In this document: piece by piece, positions 9,894-17,852 of the stretch
Position numbering within the stretch: the stretch's first letter is position 1
Layout: the number at the start of each line of letters is the position of its first letter
From: Christiangramia fulva
GTDB taxonomy: Bacteria > Bacteroidota > Bacteroidia > Flavobacteriales > Flavobacteriaceae
DNA: 64,000 nt
Assembly: GCF_003024155.1 (NCBI RefSeq)
Contig: NZ_CP028136.1
Coordinates: 1,488,001 to 1,552,000 of the forward strand
Direction: 5' to 3'
Notes under the pieces: generated by a model
Seen by the model: only the letters and a program-made list of their open reading frames with translations
The model's database searches: none
Told to the model about the DNA's origin: nothing
Translations under genes and position numbers: made by a program

Positions 9894-9913
9894 AAGAAAT
9901 AATTTACTTATAT

Positions 9914-9951
9914 AAAAACACCCTGCTCTTTATTGCGCAGGGTGTTTTTTT
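9914..9951. terminator. Bidirectional terminator between MORN gene and RND operon
   Basis: Perfect 12-bp stem AAAACACCCTGC/GCAGGGTGTTTT (9915-9926 with 9937-9948) with a 10-base loop; T runs follow on both strands. Converging genes end at 9893 and 9969. Confidence 0.85.
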
Positions 9952-9968
9952 GTTAGTACATAATATTG

Positions 9969-12900
9969 TTAAGTCCGTGAGAATCTACTGTCTTTCACCT
10001 TTACTTTTCCGCGGTTGACCAGGTAGAACATTACCGGCACTACGATTAGTGTTAGGAAAGTTGCAAAAACCAGCCCGAAGATCACTGTCCAGGCCAAAGG
10101 TCCCCAAAAGATAACATTATCTCCTCCAATATAGATGCCTGGATCATAATCGGTCATCAATCCGAAGAAATCCACGTTCAGTCCCACAGCCAGAGGAATT
10201 AATCCTAAAACAGTAGTGATCGCGGTAAGAAGTACAGGTCTTAACCTGGATTTTCCACCCCTTACGATACAATCAAAATATTGTTCACGCGTAAGAAGAT
10301 CTTCTCTTCCAAGATTCAGTTCTTCTTTCTTCCGGTCGATGAGGATCTGCGTATAATCTATAAGTACGATCGCGTTGTTCACCACAATTCCGGCAAGCGC
10401 GATAATTCCCATCATCGTCATGATAATAACGAAATCCATGTGGAATATAATGAGCCCGAGGAATACTCCCACTAAACTTAGCACAACAGCCATAATTATG
10501 ATAAGCGGTTTACTTACCGAATTGAACTGCGCTACTAAAATGAGCAGGATGCCTCCAATGGCGATCAGTAATGCTTTGATAAGAAAACTCATATTTTCAG
10601 CCTGTTTTTCCTGTTCACCGGTAAATTTTAGCGACATGCTCTCGGGAAGATCATAATTTTTAAGCTCAGCTTTCAGTTGTTCTACTATTTTGTTTCCGTT
10701 GTAGCCTTCCAGAACATTAGAATAAATGGTGATGACCCTTTTCAGGTCTTTTCTGTTAATTGAACTGAAAGAGGAAGCTACCTTAGTTTCGATCAGGGAT
10801 GAAATGGGCACCTGGACCAGTTTTCCCGTGTTCTGATCCCTGAAAGTTATGGGCTGATTAAAAAGCGCATTTTCATCATAGCGGTATTTATCGTTCAAAC
10901 GTACGTTTACTTCATAATCGTCATCTCCTTCCTTGTAGGTTGAAACTTCTTCACCATAGATAGCCCTTCTCAGGGTTTGGCCTACCTGTGCGGTGGAAAC
11001 ACCAAGTTGTCCGGCTTTTTTCCGGTCAACTCTTACATCAAGTTCCGGCTTAGATTTATTTACATCGATCTTAAGTTCTTCTATCCCGGCGATGCTCAGA
11101 TTTTGAATATAATTTCTCAGGTCTTCAGCCTGTGCGAGCATCTTTTCGTAATCCTCGCCCTGAAGCTCCATATTAATAGGATATCCCGATGGTGGTCCTG
11201 CCGCATCTTTTTCTACTATGATAGACGCTCCGGGGAAACCTTTTACGGCTTCCCGTACTTCTGAAAGAACCTGGCTACTTGGAACACCGCGCCTTTTTTT
11301 GAATTCCCGCATCACCAGGGTTACTTTTCCACGATTGGGCATTTCCCCCTGTTGACCACCATTGGTCATAGGATTTCCTGCGCCTTCTCCTACCTGGCTG
11401 ATCGCCGATTCGACCATGAAATTGTAGCCATCTTTATCTTCATACTTCTTGATCACCTCAAAAATTCGCTGCTCCACTTTTTTGGTGAGCTCATTCGTTT
11501 TTTGAATATCGGTTCCTTCGGGATATTCAATATAAGTGATCACCTGTTTGGGCTGATTTTCCGGAAAGAACAATACTTCAGGCTGCACGAGACCGAATAA
11601 TATAAAGGACAGAATGAGTAACAGGATCGTTCCGAAGAAAAAGGTATAGGCTTTTTTACCTCTTAGAGCATATTTTAAAAGCCTTGCATAATTCGATTCG
11701 AGTTTTTTCAGCGATTTAAACTGAAAATAGGCCACCGCTTTAGACAGAATGTACTTGTAAAACCAAAGGAGGATCACCGCAAGAAGTAATAAATTTCCTA
11801 TGGCGCGCAATACTCCCATGCCTATAATATAACCTCCGGCCAAAAGAACGGCTCCAGAAACACCCATTCCTAAGCTTATTCTTATCAATCGTTTTTTCGA
11901 GATTTTCCCTTCCTCGGTCTTCATGAATTGGGAAGTAAGCATCGAGTTAATAATAAGGGCGACGAATAATGACGATCCCAAAACAATAGAGAGCGTAATT
12001 GGGAAAATTACCATAAACTTGCCTATCACCCCCGGCCATAATGCCAGTGGGAAAAAAGCCATCAGCGTAGTAGCCGTTGAAGCAATGATCGGCCAGGCGA
12101 TCTCTCCAAGCCCCTGTTTAGCGGCCTGTAGGCGAGGCATACCTTCGTCCATGAGACTGTAAACATTCTCGACAACCACGATTCCATTATCTACCAGCAT
12201 CCCGAGACCCATTACAAGGGCAAAAAGCACCATGGTATTGAGGGTATATCCCAGGCTGGAAAGTATGATATAAGACATGAACATTGAAAGCGGAATCGCA
12301 AGCCCCACGAAAAGTGAGTTCCTGAAGCCCAGAAAGAACATCAGTACCAGTACCACCAGGATAACCCCAAAAATGATGTTATTTACAAGATCGTTCACCT
12401 GGTTTCTTGTGTTTGTGGAAAGGTCATTGGTCAGACTTATGTGCAGGCTTTCTGGTAAATATGAATTCTCGGCCTGTTTGATAAGTTCTTTGATCTCATC
12501 AACGGCTTCGATCATATTTTTCCCGCTTCGTTTCTTTACGTCCAGCATCACCACCGGCTCACCATATTCGCGAGCAAAAGTGGTTGGATCTTTCTCGTGA
12601 AAACGAATGGTCGCAATATCTTTGAGGAAGATATTACCGCCATCTCTTTTTACCACAACATTTTCCAGCTCTTCTGGATCGTCAACTTCACCAATGATCC
12701 TGATATTCTTTCGCACACCACTGGTAACAACATTTCCTCCCGAAATGGTTCTGTTCTCCGAACTTACGGCACTAATAATATCATTGAAACTCACTTTCGC
12801 GGCGGCCATTTTGTAAAGATCTACAGCGATCTCGACTTCCATTTCTTCGGCTCCACGTATGCTTGCTTCTTTTATCTGCGGAAGTAATTCTATTTTTTCC

Positions 12901-13421
12901 TGAAGCTGTTCGGCATAATCTTTTAACTGCTGAACCGAATAATCTCCGGTGAGATTAATATTCAGAATTGGCTGTTCTTCCGAAAAATTAAGCTCGAAAA
13001 CATTGGGCTCTACCTTGCCGCCATTATCAAGATTGGGCCAGGTAGTTTTGGCTTTTGCCTGGTCGACCTTATCTTTAATTTTCTGCTTGGCAGCATCAAC
13101 GCTTACATCTTCTTCAAATTCTACAATGATCAGCGAATAATCCTGCAGCGTGGTAGAGGTTATTTCCTTTACGCCTCCAACATCGTGAAATTCTTCTTCC
13201 AGTGGTTCGGTGACAAATTTTTCAACATCTTCGGCAGAGTTCCCGGGATTGATCGTGCTTACATAAATTTTAGTTTCTATTACTTCCGGAAAAGATTCCC
13301 GTGGCATCCCGTAATAAGACAGTAACCCACCGATCATGAGAATGGCAATGATGACATAGACGGTCATCTTGTTGTCTATAGCCCAGGATGATAATTTAAA
13401 TTCTCTATCTATTTTATTCAT
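9969..13421 (-). CDS. RND efflux pump, inner-membrane transporter (AcrB/CusA superfamily)
   Basis: 1150 residues with the typical RND plan: TM1 near residue 20 (MTVYVIIAILMIGGLLSYYG), first periplasmic loop, TM block about 340-560, second large periplasmic loop (about 640-900), and a second TM block to the C-terminus. The TM4 region contains GLGMLVDNGIVVVENV, the acidic residue in LVDNGI matching the proton-relay aspartate. Proton-driven export of hydrophobic compounds is likely; substrate cannot be told. Last gene of a minus-strand operon TetR-TolC-HlyD-RND, overlapping the adaptor gene by 8 bases. Confidence 0.95.
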   Translation of the reverse strand: MNKIDREFKLSSWAIDNKMTVYVIIAILMIGGLLSYYGMPRESFPEVIETKIYVSTINPGNSAEDVEKFVTEPLEEEFHDVGGVKEITSTTLQDYSLIIVEFEEDVSVDAAKQKIKDKVDQAKAKTTWPNLDNGGKVEPNVFELNFSEEQPILNINLTGDYSVQQLKDYAEQLQEKIELLPQIKEASIRGAEEMEVEIAVDLYKMAAAKVSFNDIISAVSSENRTISGGNVVTSGVRKNIRIIGEVDDPEELENVVVKRDGGNIFLKDIATIRFHEKDPTTFAREYGEPVVMLDVKKRSGKNMIEAVDEIKELIKQAENSYLPESLHISLTNDLSTNTRNQVNDLVNNIIFGVILVVLVLMFFLGFRNSLFVGLAIPLSMFMSYIILSSLGYTLNTMVLFALVMGLGMLVDNGIVVVENVYSLMDEGMPRLQAAKQGLGEIAWPIIASTATTLMAFFPLALWPGVIGKFMVIFPITLSIVLGSSLFVALIINSMLTSQFMKTEEGKISKKRLIRISLGMGVSGAVLLAGGYIIGMGVLRAIGNLLLLAVILLWFYKYILSKAVAYFQFKSLKKLESNYARLLKYALRGKKAYTFFFGTILLLILSFILFGLVQPEVLFFPENQPKQVITYIEYPEGTDIQKTNELTKKVEQRIFEVIKKYEDKDGYNFMVESAISQVGEGAGNPMTNGGQQGEMPNRGKVTLVMREFKKRRGVPSSQVLSEVREAVKGFPGASIIVEKDAAGPPSGYPINMELQGEDYEKMLAQAEDLRNYIQNLSIAGIEELKIDVNKSKPELDVRVDRKKAGQLGVSTAQVGQTLRRAIYGEEVSTYKEGDDDYEVNVRLNDKYRYDENALFNQPITFRDQNTGKLVQVPISSLIETKVASSFSSINRKDLKRVITIYSNVLEGYNGNKIVEQLKAELKNYDLPESMSLKFTGEQEKQAENMSFLIKALLIAIGGILLILVAQFNSVSKPLIIIMAVVLSLVGVFLGLIIFHMDFVIIMTMMGIIALAGIVVNNAIVLIDYTQILIDRKKEELNLGREDLLTREQYFDCIVRGGKSRLRPVLLTAITTVLGLIPLAVGLNVDFFGLMTDYDPGIYIGGDNVIFWGPLAWTVIFGLVFATFLTLIVVPVMFYLVNRGKVKVKDSRFSRT

Positions 13422-14583
13422 TTTCTGTTTTTCTGAATTTCACTTCCTGGCTCTCGCGTAGGTTTCTCGCGCCTTCTACGATAAGGATCTGGTTCTTTTC
13501 AAGTCCTTTGGTTATTTCAATGCTGTCGTTATAAACATAGCCAGTTTGGACGATGGTCTTTTTTGCTGTTCCCGTACTGTCTGAAGTTGCGTTCAGGACA
13601 TACACAAGGCTTTCCCCAAGAGCGTTTTTTTGGATCGTACTCTCAGGAACTACTACAGCATTTTCTGCGGTATAATCATTGAGTTTTATGGTCGCGATCT
13701 GGTTAGGCTTGATCATTCCATTGGTATTCGGAATAGAAATTTTTACCTCAAAGGTTCGGTTATTAGGATTGATATTGTTTCCCACCTGGGTGACTTTGCC
13801 TTCAATTTCTTTATCCAGGCCGCTGATATTCACTTTAACTTCTGTTCCTTTTTTAATTCTGGAGAGGTAATTTTCAGGTACATTGGCTGTCACATACATA
13901 TCATTCAGGTTTATAAGTCTGAAAAGTTGTTGCCCCGGGCTTACTACTTCTCCTTCTTCAGCAAATACCTGGTCTATAATTCCGCTGAAAGGAGCCCTCA
14001 CCACAGTTTTTGCTAATTGCGATTTAAGCTGATTAACCGAATTTTGTACAGATTCATAATTTGTTTTTGCTTCGAGGTACTGAATCTCTGAACCAATATT
14101 TTGTTCCCACAAACGTTTTTGACGCTCATAAGTAGTTTTTGCCAAAGAGGCCTGAGCTTCGAGTTGGGCTAACTGGCTGGAAAGACCTCCGTCGTCAATT
14201 CGCGCCAGCACTTCTCCTTTTTTTACCTGGTCGCCTTCATCTACATTTACCTGGCTAAGGATTCCCGAAAATTCAGGATGAATAATGATATTCTCGTCGG
14301 TAGCCACATCACCCTGAACTTCAGCATAATGCCTGAAGGTCTGCGAGTGAAGGGTGTCCAGAGTTACCAAAGGCAATTGCCGGCTTTTGTCCAGTCTTCT
14401 TATCGCTTCATCCAGTTTATTGATTTTGGAGGCAAGCTCACTTTGTTGAGAACTGAGTTCGGCTTTTTTGGCTCTTATTTCCTGGAGATCGTTAGATTCA
14501 ATAACGTTTTCTACAGATTGTTCTTTTTTTTCGCAACTAATGACAAGCAGTGTTAAAATGGAAAACAATATTATCTTTTTCAT
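13414..14583 (-). CDS. RND efflux periplasmic adaptor (HlyD/MFP family) lipoprotein
   Basis: 389 residues. Starts at MKKIILFSILTLLVISCEKK (ATG at 14581-14583): this gives a proper lipobox Cys17, while the longer frame adds 24 residues before it. A coiled coil (about residues 25-75) is followed by the lipoyl-like segment HPEFSGILSQVNVDEGDQVKKG, a helical hairpin, and beta-barrel/membrane-proximal domains (VRAPFSGIIDQVFAEEGEVV). It bridges the inner-membrane pump and the TolC channel. Its stop overlaps the pump start; 22 bases separate it from the TolC gene upstream. Confidence 0.93.
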   Translation of the reverse strand: MKKIILFSILTLLVISCEKKEQSVENVIESNDLQEIRAKKAELSSQQSELASKINKLDEAIRRLDKSRQLPLVTLDTLHSQTFRHYAEVQGDVATDENIIIHPEFSGILSQVNVDEGDQVKKGEVLARIDDGGLSSQLAQLEAQASLAKTTYERQKRLWEQNIGSEIQYLEAKTNYESVQNSVNQLKSQLAKTVVRAPFSGIIDQVFAEEGEVVSPGQQLFRLINLNDMYVTANVPENYLSRIKKGTEVKVNISGLDKEIEGKVTQVGNNINPNNRTFEVKISIPNTNGMIKPNQIATIKLNDYTAENAVVVPESTIQKNALGESLVYVLNATSDSTGTAKKTIVQTGYVYNDSIEITKGLEKNQILIVEGARNLRESQEVKFRKTENE

Positions 14584-14605
14584 GTGTACTATTAGGTAAG
14601 GGAGA

Positions 14606-15976
14606 TTAGTTTTCATTGTCGTAAGTTCTGGTATCAAGTAAATTTTCAAGCTCAACCCTCGCTGTGATTACATCCAGCATAGATTGCAAATAATTTTGCT
14701 GAGCTGAATATAATTGACGTTGGGCTTCACTTAATTCGAAGCTGCTGGAAATTCCTTCGAAAAACTTGATTTGATTCTTATTTTCAATTCGCTGCGCGAG
14801 CTCCAGATTTTTCTGGGCATTCTGAAAGTTTTCCAGGCTGAATTCATAATCGCTTTTTGCCGATTGTATCTTTCTTTTTACTTCATTTTCGGTGCGTTGA
14901 AGTTCCAAAAGAGATTGTTTATATTCAATTTCCCGCTGTTTTGTCCTGGAGCTTCTCATCCCGCTGCTGAAAATTGGAATATTAAGGCTTACTCCCAGAA
15001 TAGACTGGTTGAAGTAGTTCTGGTCACTGTTCAGAAATGTAAAATCATTGCTATAACCCTGGTAGCCGTAATTCACAAAACCTGTTAAAGTTGGAAGTGA
15101 TTTCGCCTTCTGAAGTTTTATCTGGATTTCAGCCGATTCTGCAGAATTCTTTGCGATGCGGTAATCAATGTTCTCTTCAACGGGGATAGAATCATTTAAC
15201 AGCTGCGGGTCAAAATATCTCATGGCCAGCTGGTCCAGATCATCGGTCAGGATCACTTTATTCTCAACCGGGATTCCCAGGCTTAGATTTAGCAGTTCAT
15301 GTGCTATTTGTTGCATGCGTTCGCTGTGGTTCAATTGATTTTTAAGGTTTAGGAGGGTTATTTCCAACTGCTCCACATCTTCCTGTTCAGTTAATCCGTT
15401 TTCATAGATTTTCTTGGTATCATTATAGGTCTTCTGAAGACTTTTCACATTTTTTTGAAGAATATCCACACTTTCCTGGGCCAGAAGAACATTTCCATAG
15501 GCGTTGATTACAGCTTTTTTGACTTCCAGGTCGGTCTTTGTCTTCGCATTCTTTGAAATTTGCAAAAGGGTTTGCACCGATTGTATTCCAACAATATAAG
15601 AACCGTCAAAGATGAGCTGATTCCAGGTTGCGGTTGCATTCATGCTTTGCTTGGTTCCAAAAGTAACCGGTACAAAAGTGCCAGGTTCGCCACCTGTGAT
15701 CTCGGCAGGGAGAAGGGTGACAGGTTGTTTTAAATAGTTCTGGTAATCTGCACTACCGGTAATTTGTGGAAGTCCCTGGGAGATGATTTCCCATTTTTGC
15801 TGAAGGGCCTTCTCTACATCTTTTTGAGCGATCTGTGACTGGTAATTGTTTTCAATACCAAATTGTATCGCTTCCTGCAGGGAAAAACTATAGGTTTTAA
15901 GGCTGTTTTCCTGAGAAAATCCCGGGATGCTTAGCAGAAGCAACAGGAATAATAAGTAATAGGTTCTATTTCTCAT
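14606..15976 (-). CDS. TolC family outer-membrane efflux channel
   Basis: 456 residues: signal peptide (MRNRTYYLLFLLLLLSIPGFSQ), then two OEP repeats of long alpha-helical hairpins with beta-strand segments (GLPQITGSADYQNYLKQPV; SLPTLTGFVNYGYQGYS). Such proteins trimerise into an outer-membrane channel with a periplasmic tunnel. Member of the TetR-TolC-HlyD-RND operon; its start overlaps the end of the TetR gene by 11 bases, supporting translational coupling. Confidence 0.94.
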   Translation of the reverse strand: MRNRTYYLLFLLLLLSIPGFSQENSLKTYSFSLQEAIQFGIENNYQSQIAQKDVEKALQQKWEIISQGLPQITGSADYQNYLKQPVTLLPAEITGGEPGTFVPVTFGTKQSMNATATWNQLIFDGSYIVGIQSVQTLLQISKNAKTKTDLEVKKAVINAYGNVLLAQESVDILQKNVKSLQKTYNDTKKIYENGLTEQEDVEQLEITLLNLKNQLNHSERMQQIAHELLNLSLGIPVENKVILTDDLDQLAMRYFDPQLLNDSIPVEENIDYRIAKNSAESAEIQIKLQKAKSLPTLTGFVNYGYQGYSNDFTFLNSDQNYFNQSILGVSLNIPIFSSGMRSSRTKQREIEYKQSLLELQRTENEVKRKIQSAKSDYEFSLENFQNAQKNLELAQRIENKNQIKFFEGISSSFELSEAQRQLYSAQQNYLQSMLDVITARVELENLLDTRTYDNEN

Positions 15977-16601
15977 TTTTGTGAATATAATCGTCTAAAA
16001 TTTTTAATCCTTTTTCGGTGCAGATGGCGCGCAAATGATATTCAAGAAATTCACTCATCAATGCCGCTTCATCATATTCTTCTATGGGAAAAATATCTTT
16101 GTCTTTTATCCCGAGCATTCCTATAAAATGAATGCGGGTGATAAACTGCAGGTTCAGGTCTTTACGGTAATATCCCAATTCAATTCCCCGGCGGATGTTT
16201 TCACTCACACAATCCTGCAAAACTTTAAACTGGCTGTTATGCAGGTTTTCGTAGATCTTGGGGTAATATTTTTTCAGCTGGAAATGAGGTGAGGTTTTTT
16301 CTCCTTTCAGGTGCTGATTAACAAATCGCTTTATCTCAAAATTTTCGATCACAGGATCTAATTCCTGGTTTCGTATATCTTCGATCCCTTTTGAAATAGT
16401 ATTTAAAAGGTGATTCCCGGTGGCCTGCACCAGTTTGGTCTTTGTGGAATAATTAGCATAGATCGTCTTTTTGGAAACCCCTATTTTATGGGCAATATCA
16501 TCCATGGTAACGCTTTTAAAACCATAAGTCAGAAACATTTCTGCAGCAGCATTCAAAATCTTTTCTCGCACGTCTTTAAATTTGTGGCGCAAAAGTAACA
16601 T
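15966..16601 (-). CDS. TetR/AcrR family regulator of the efflux operon
   Basis: 211 residues. N-terminal helix-turn-helix (ILNAAAEMFLTYGFKSVTM then DDIAHKIGVSKKTIYANYSTK, about residues 12-55); the rest is the variable all-helical ligand-binding and dimerisation domain. I take the ATG at 16599-16601, because the next upstream ATG (16619) would sit inside the -7 box at 16617-16624. First gene of the RND operon, so it likely represses its own transcript, with release by an unknown compound. An inverted repeat over the promoter (16603-16630) is the candidate operator. Confidence 0.92.
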   Translation of the reverse strand: MLLLRHKFKDVREKILNAAAEMFLTYGFKSVTMDDIAHKIGVSKKTIYANYSTKTKLVQATGNHLLNTISKGIEDIRNQELDPVIENFEIKRFVNQHLKGEKTSPHFQLKKYYPKIYENLHNSQFKVLQDCVSENIRRGIELGYYRKDLNLQFITRIHFIGMLGIKDKDIFPIEEYDEAALMSEFLEYHLRAICTEKGLKILDDYIHKNEK

Positions 16602-16602
16602 A

Positions 16603-16630
16603 GGAAACTTTAAAAACAAAAATAGTTTCC
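16603..16630 (-). promoter_or_regulatory. Promoter -7 box and candidate TetR operator of the RND operon
   Basis: Inverted repeat GGAAACT (16603-16609) / AGTTTCC (16624-16630) with 14 bases between. It encloses a minus-strand TATTTTTG box (16617-16624). Arms flanking a promoter directly upstream of a tetR-type gene fit an autoregulatory operator. The arms are A/T-rich, so this is a hypothesis. Confidence 0.5.
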
Positions 16631-16711
16631 AAAGTTTTACTGTTATTTAACACCAGCATAAAATTCTAATTCTATTCATTATTGGTATTTTAGCGGAAAA
16701 TTTTTCTGAAA

Positions 16712-17686
16712 ATGCTTTCCATAACCGAGTATCGCCAGGCTGTCACAGATTATTTAAAGCAAAGAGTCCTCGTAAAAGAACCGGTGAATCTTTACGAGCC
16801 CATGGTTTATATTTTAGGCCAGGGCGGTAAAAAACTAAGGCCTGTTCTGGTATTGATGTCGGCTGAAATATTCGGCTGTACTTACCGAAAAGCCCTGGAT
16901 GCGGCACTGGCGGTTGAAATATTCCATAATTTTTCCCTCATCCATGATGATATTATGGATGATGCTCCTATTCGCCGGGGGAAAGCGACGGTTCACGAAA
17001 AATGGGATTTAAACACCGGTATTCTCTCGGGAGACGCCATGCTGATCAATGCGTACCAGCTTTTTGAAAGTTACGAGGGCGAAACTTTTAAAGAGCTGAC
17101 CACTCTTTTTACTAAAACGGCTATGCAGGTCTGTGAAGGGCAGCAGTATGATATCGATTTTGAGACGCGGGATAACGTAAGTATTGATGATTATCTCCTA
17201 ATGATAGAATACAAAACTGCGGTCCTGGTTGGTGCGGCCCTTCAAATGGGTGCCATCGTTGCGGGAACGACAGAAGAATGCAAAAAATCAATATATCAGT
17301 ACGGCAGACTTTTGGGAATTGCCTTTCAGCTTCAGGATGATTATCTTGATGCTTTTGGCGATATAGAAACTTTTGGAAAACAATCTGGAGGCGATATTAT
17401 TGAAAATAAAAAGACTTTCCTTTATTTAAAGACCCTTGAAACAGCTGCAGGGGTCGAAGCTGAACAACTCGGACATCTTTATTCCATCAGGCCCCAGGAT
17501 AATTCAGAAAAAATTGCAAGCGTGAAATCGCTATTTGAAAGCAGCGGAGCCGCTGAACTTACCAGGCTCGAGATCGAAAAATATACTCAGAAAGCCTTTG
17601 AGGTTTTGGATTCCATGCCACTTTCCGAAGAAAAAAAAGAACCGCTCCGAGACTTTGGAAAAATGCTTATGAACAGGAAGGTATAG
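16712..17686 (+). CDS. Polyprenyl (all-trans) diphosphate synthase
   Basis: 324 residues, trans-prenyltransferase. First aspartate-rich motif HDDIMDDAPIRRG (about residues 77-89) and second motif LQDDYLDAFGD (about 208-218) bind the magnesium-diphosphate groups of the allylic substrate; GGKKLRP near residue 35 binds isopentenyl diphosphate. It elongates isoprenoid chains for menaquinone or related lipids; chain length cannot be read from sequence alone. It diverges from the efflux operon and is followed by sucA, which has a separate leader. Confidence 0.93.
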   Translation: MLSITEYRQAVTDYLKQRVLVKEPVNLYEPMVYILGQGGKKLRPVLVLMSAEIFGCTYRKALDAALAVEIFHNFSLIHDDIMDDAPIRRGKATVHEKWDLNTGILSGDAMLINAYQLFESYEGETFKELTTLFTKTAMQVCEGQQYDIDFETRDNVSIDDYLLMIEYKTAVLVGAALQMGAIVAGTTEECKKSIYQYGRLLGIAFQLQDDYLDAFGDIETFGKQSGGDIIENKKTFLYLKTLETAAGVEAEQLGHLYSIRPQDNSEKIASVKSLFESSGAAELTRLEIEKYTQKAFEVLDSMPLSEEKKEPLRDFGKMLMNRKV

Positions 17687-17805
17687 CCAAAAAATGCAAT
17701 TTTTCACTTCTTTTTAGTGAAAACACTTCCAAAAGGCTTGTTAAAATACCTATAATTCAATAGATAATTATCATAATACCTGCAAGTCGTTTTTTTTAAA
17801 AATTG

Positions 17806-17813
17806 TATTTTTG
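17806..17813 (+). promoter_or_regulatory. Probable -7 box upstream of sucA
   Basis: TATTTTTG matches TAnnTTTG and lies 39 bases before the chosen ATG (17853). No convincing TTG at -33 is seen, so this is weaker than the other promoters listed. Confidence 0.4.
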
Positions 17814-17852
17814 CTTTGCTTTTAAAAACTGAAGAAACATTTGTTTCAATTT

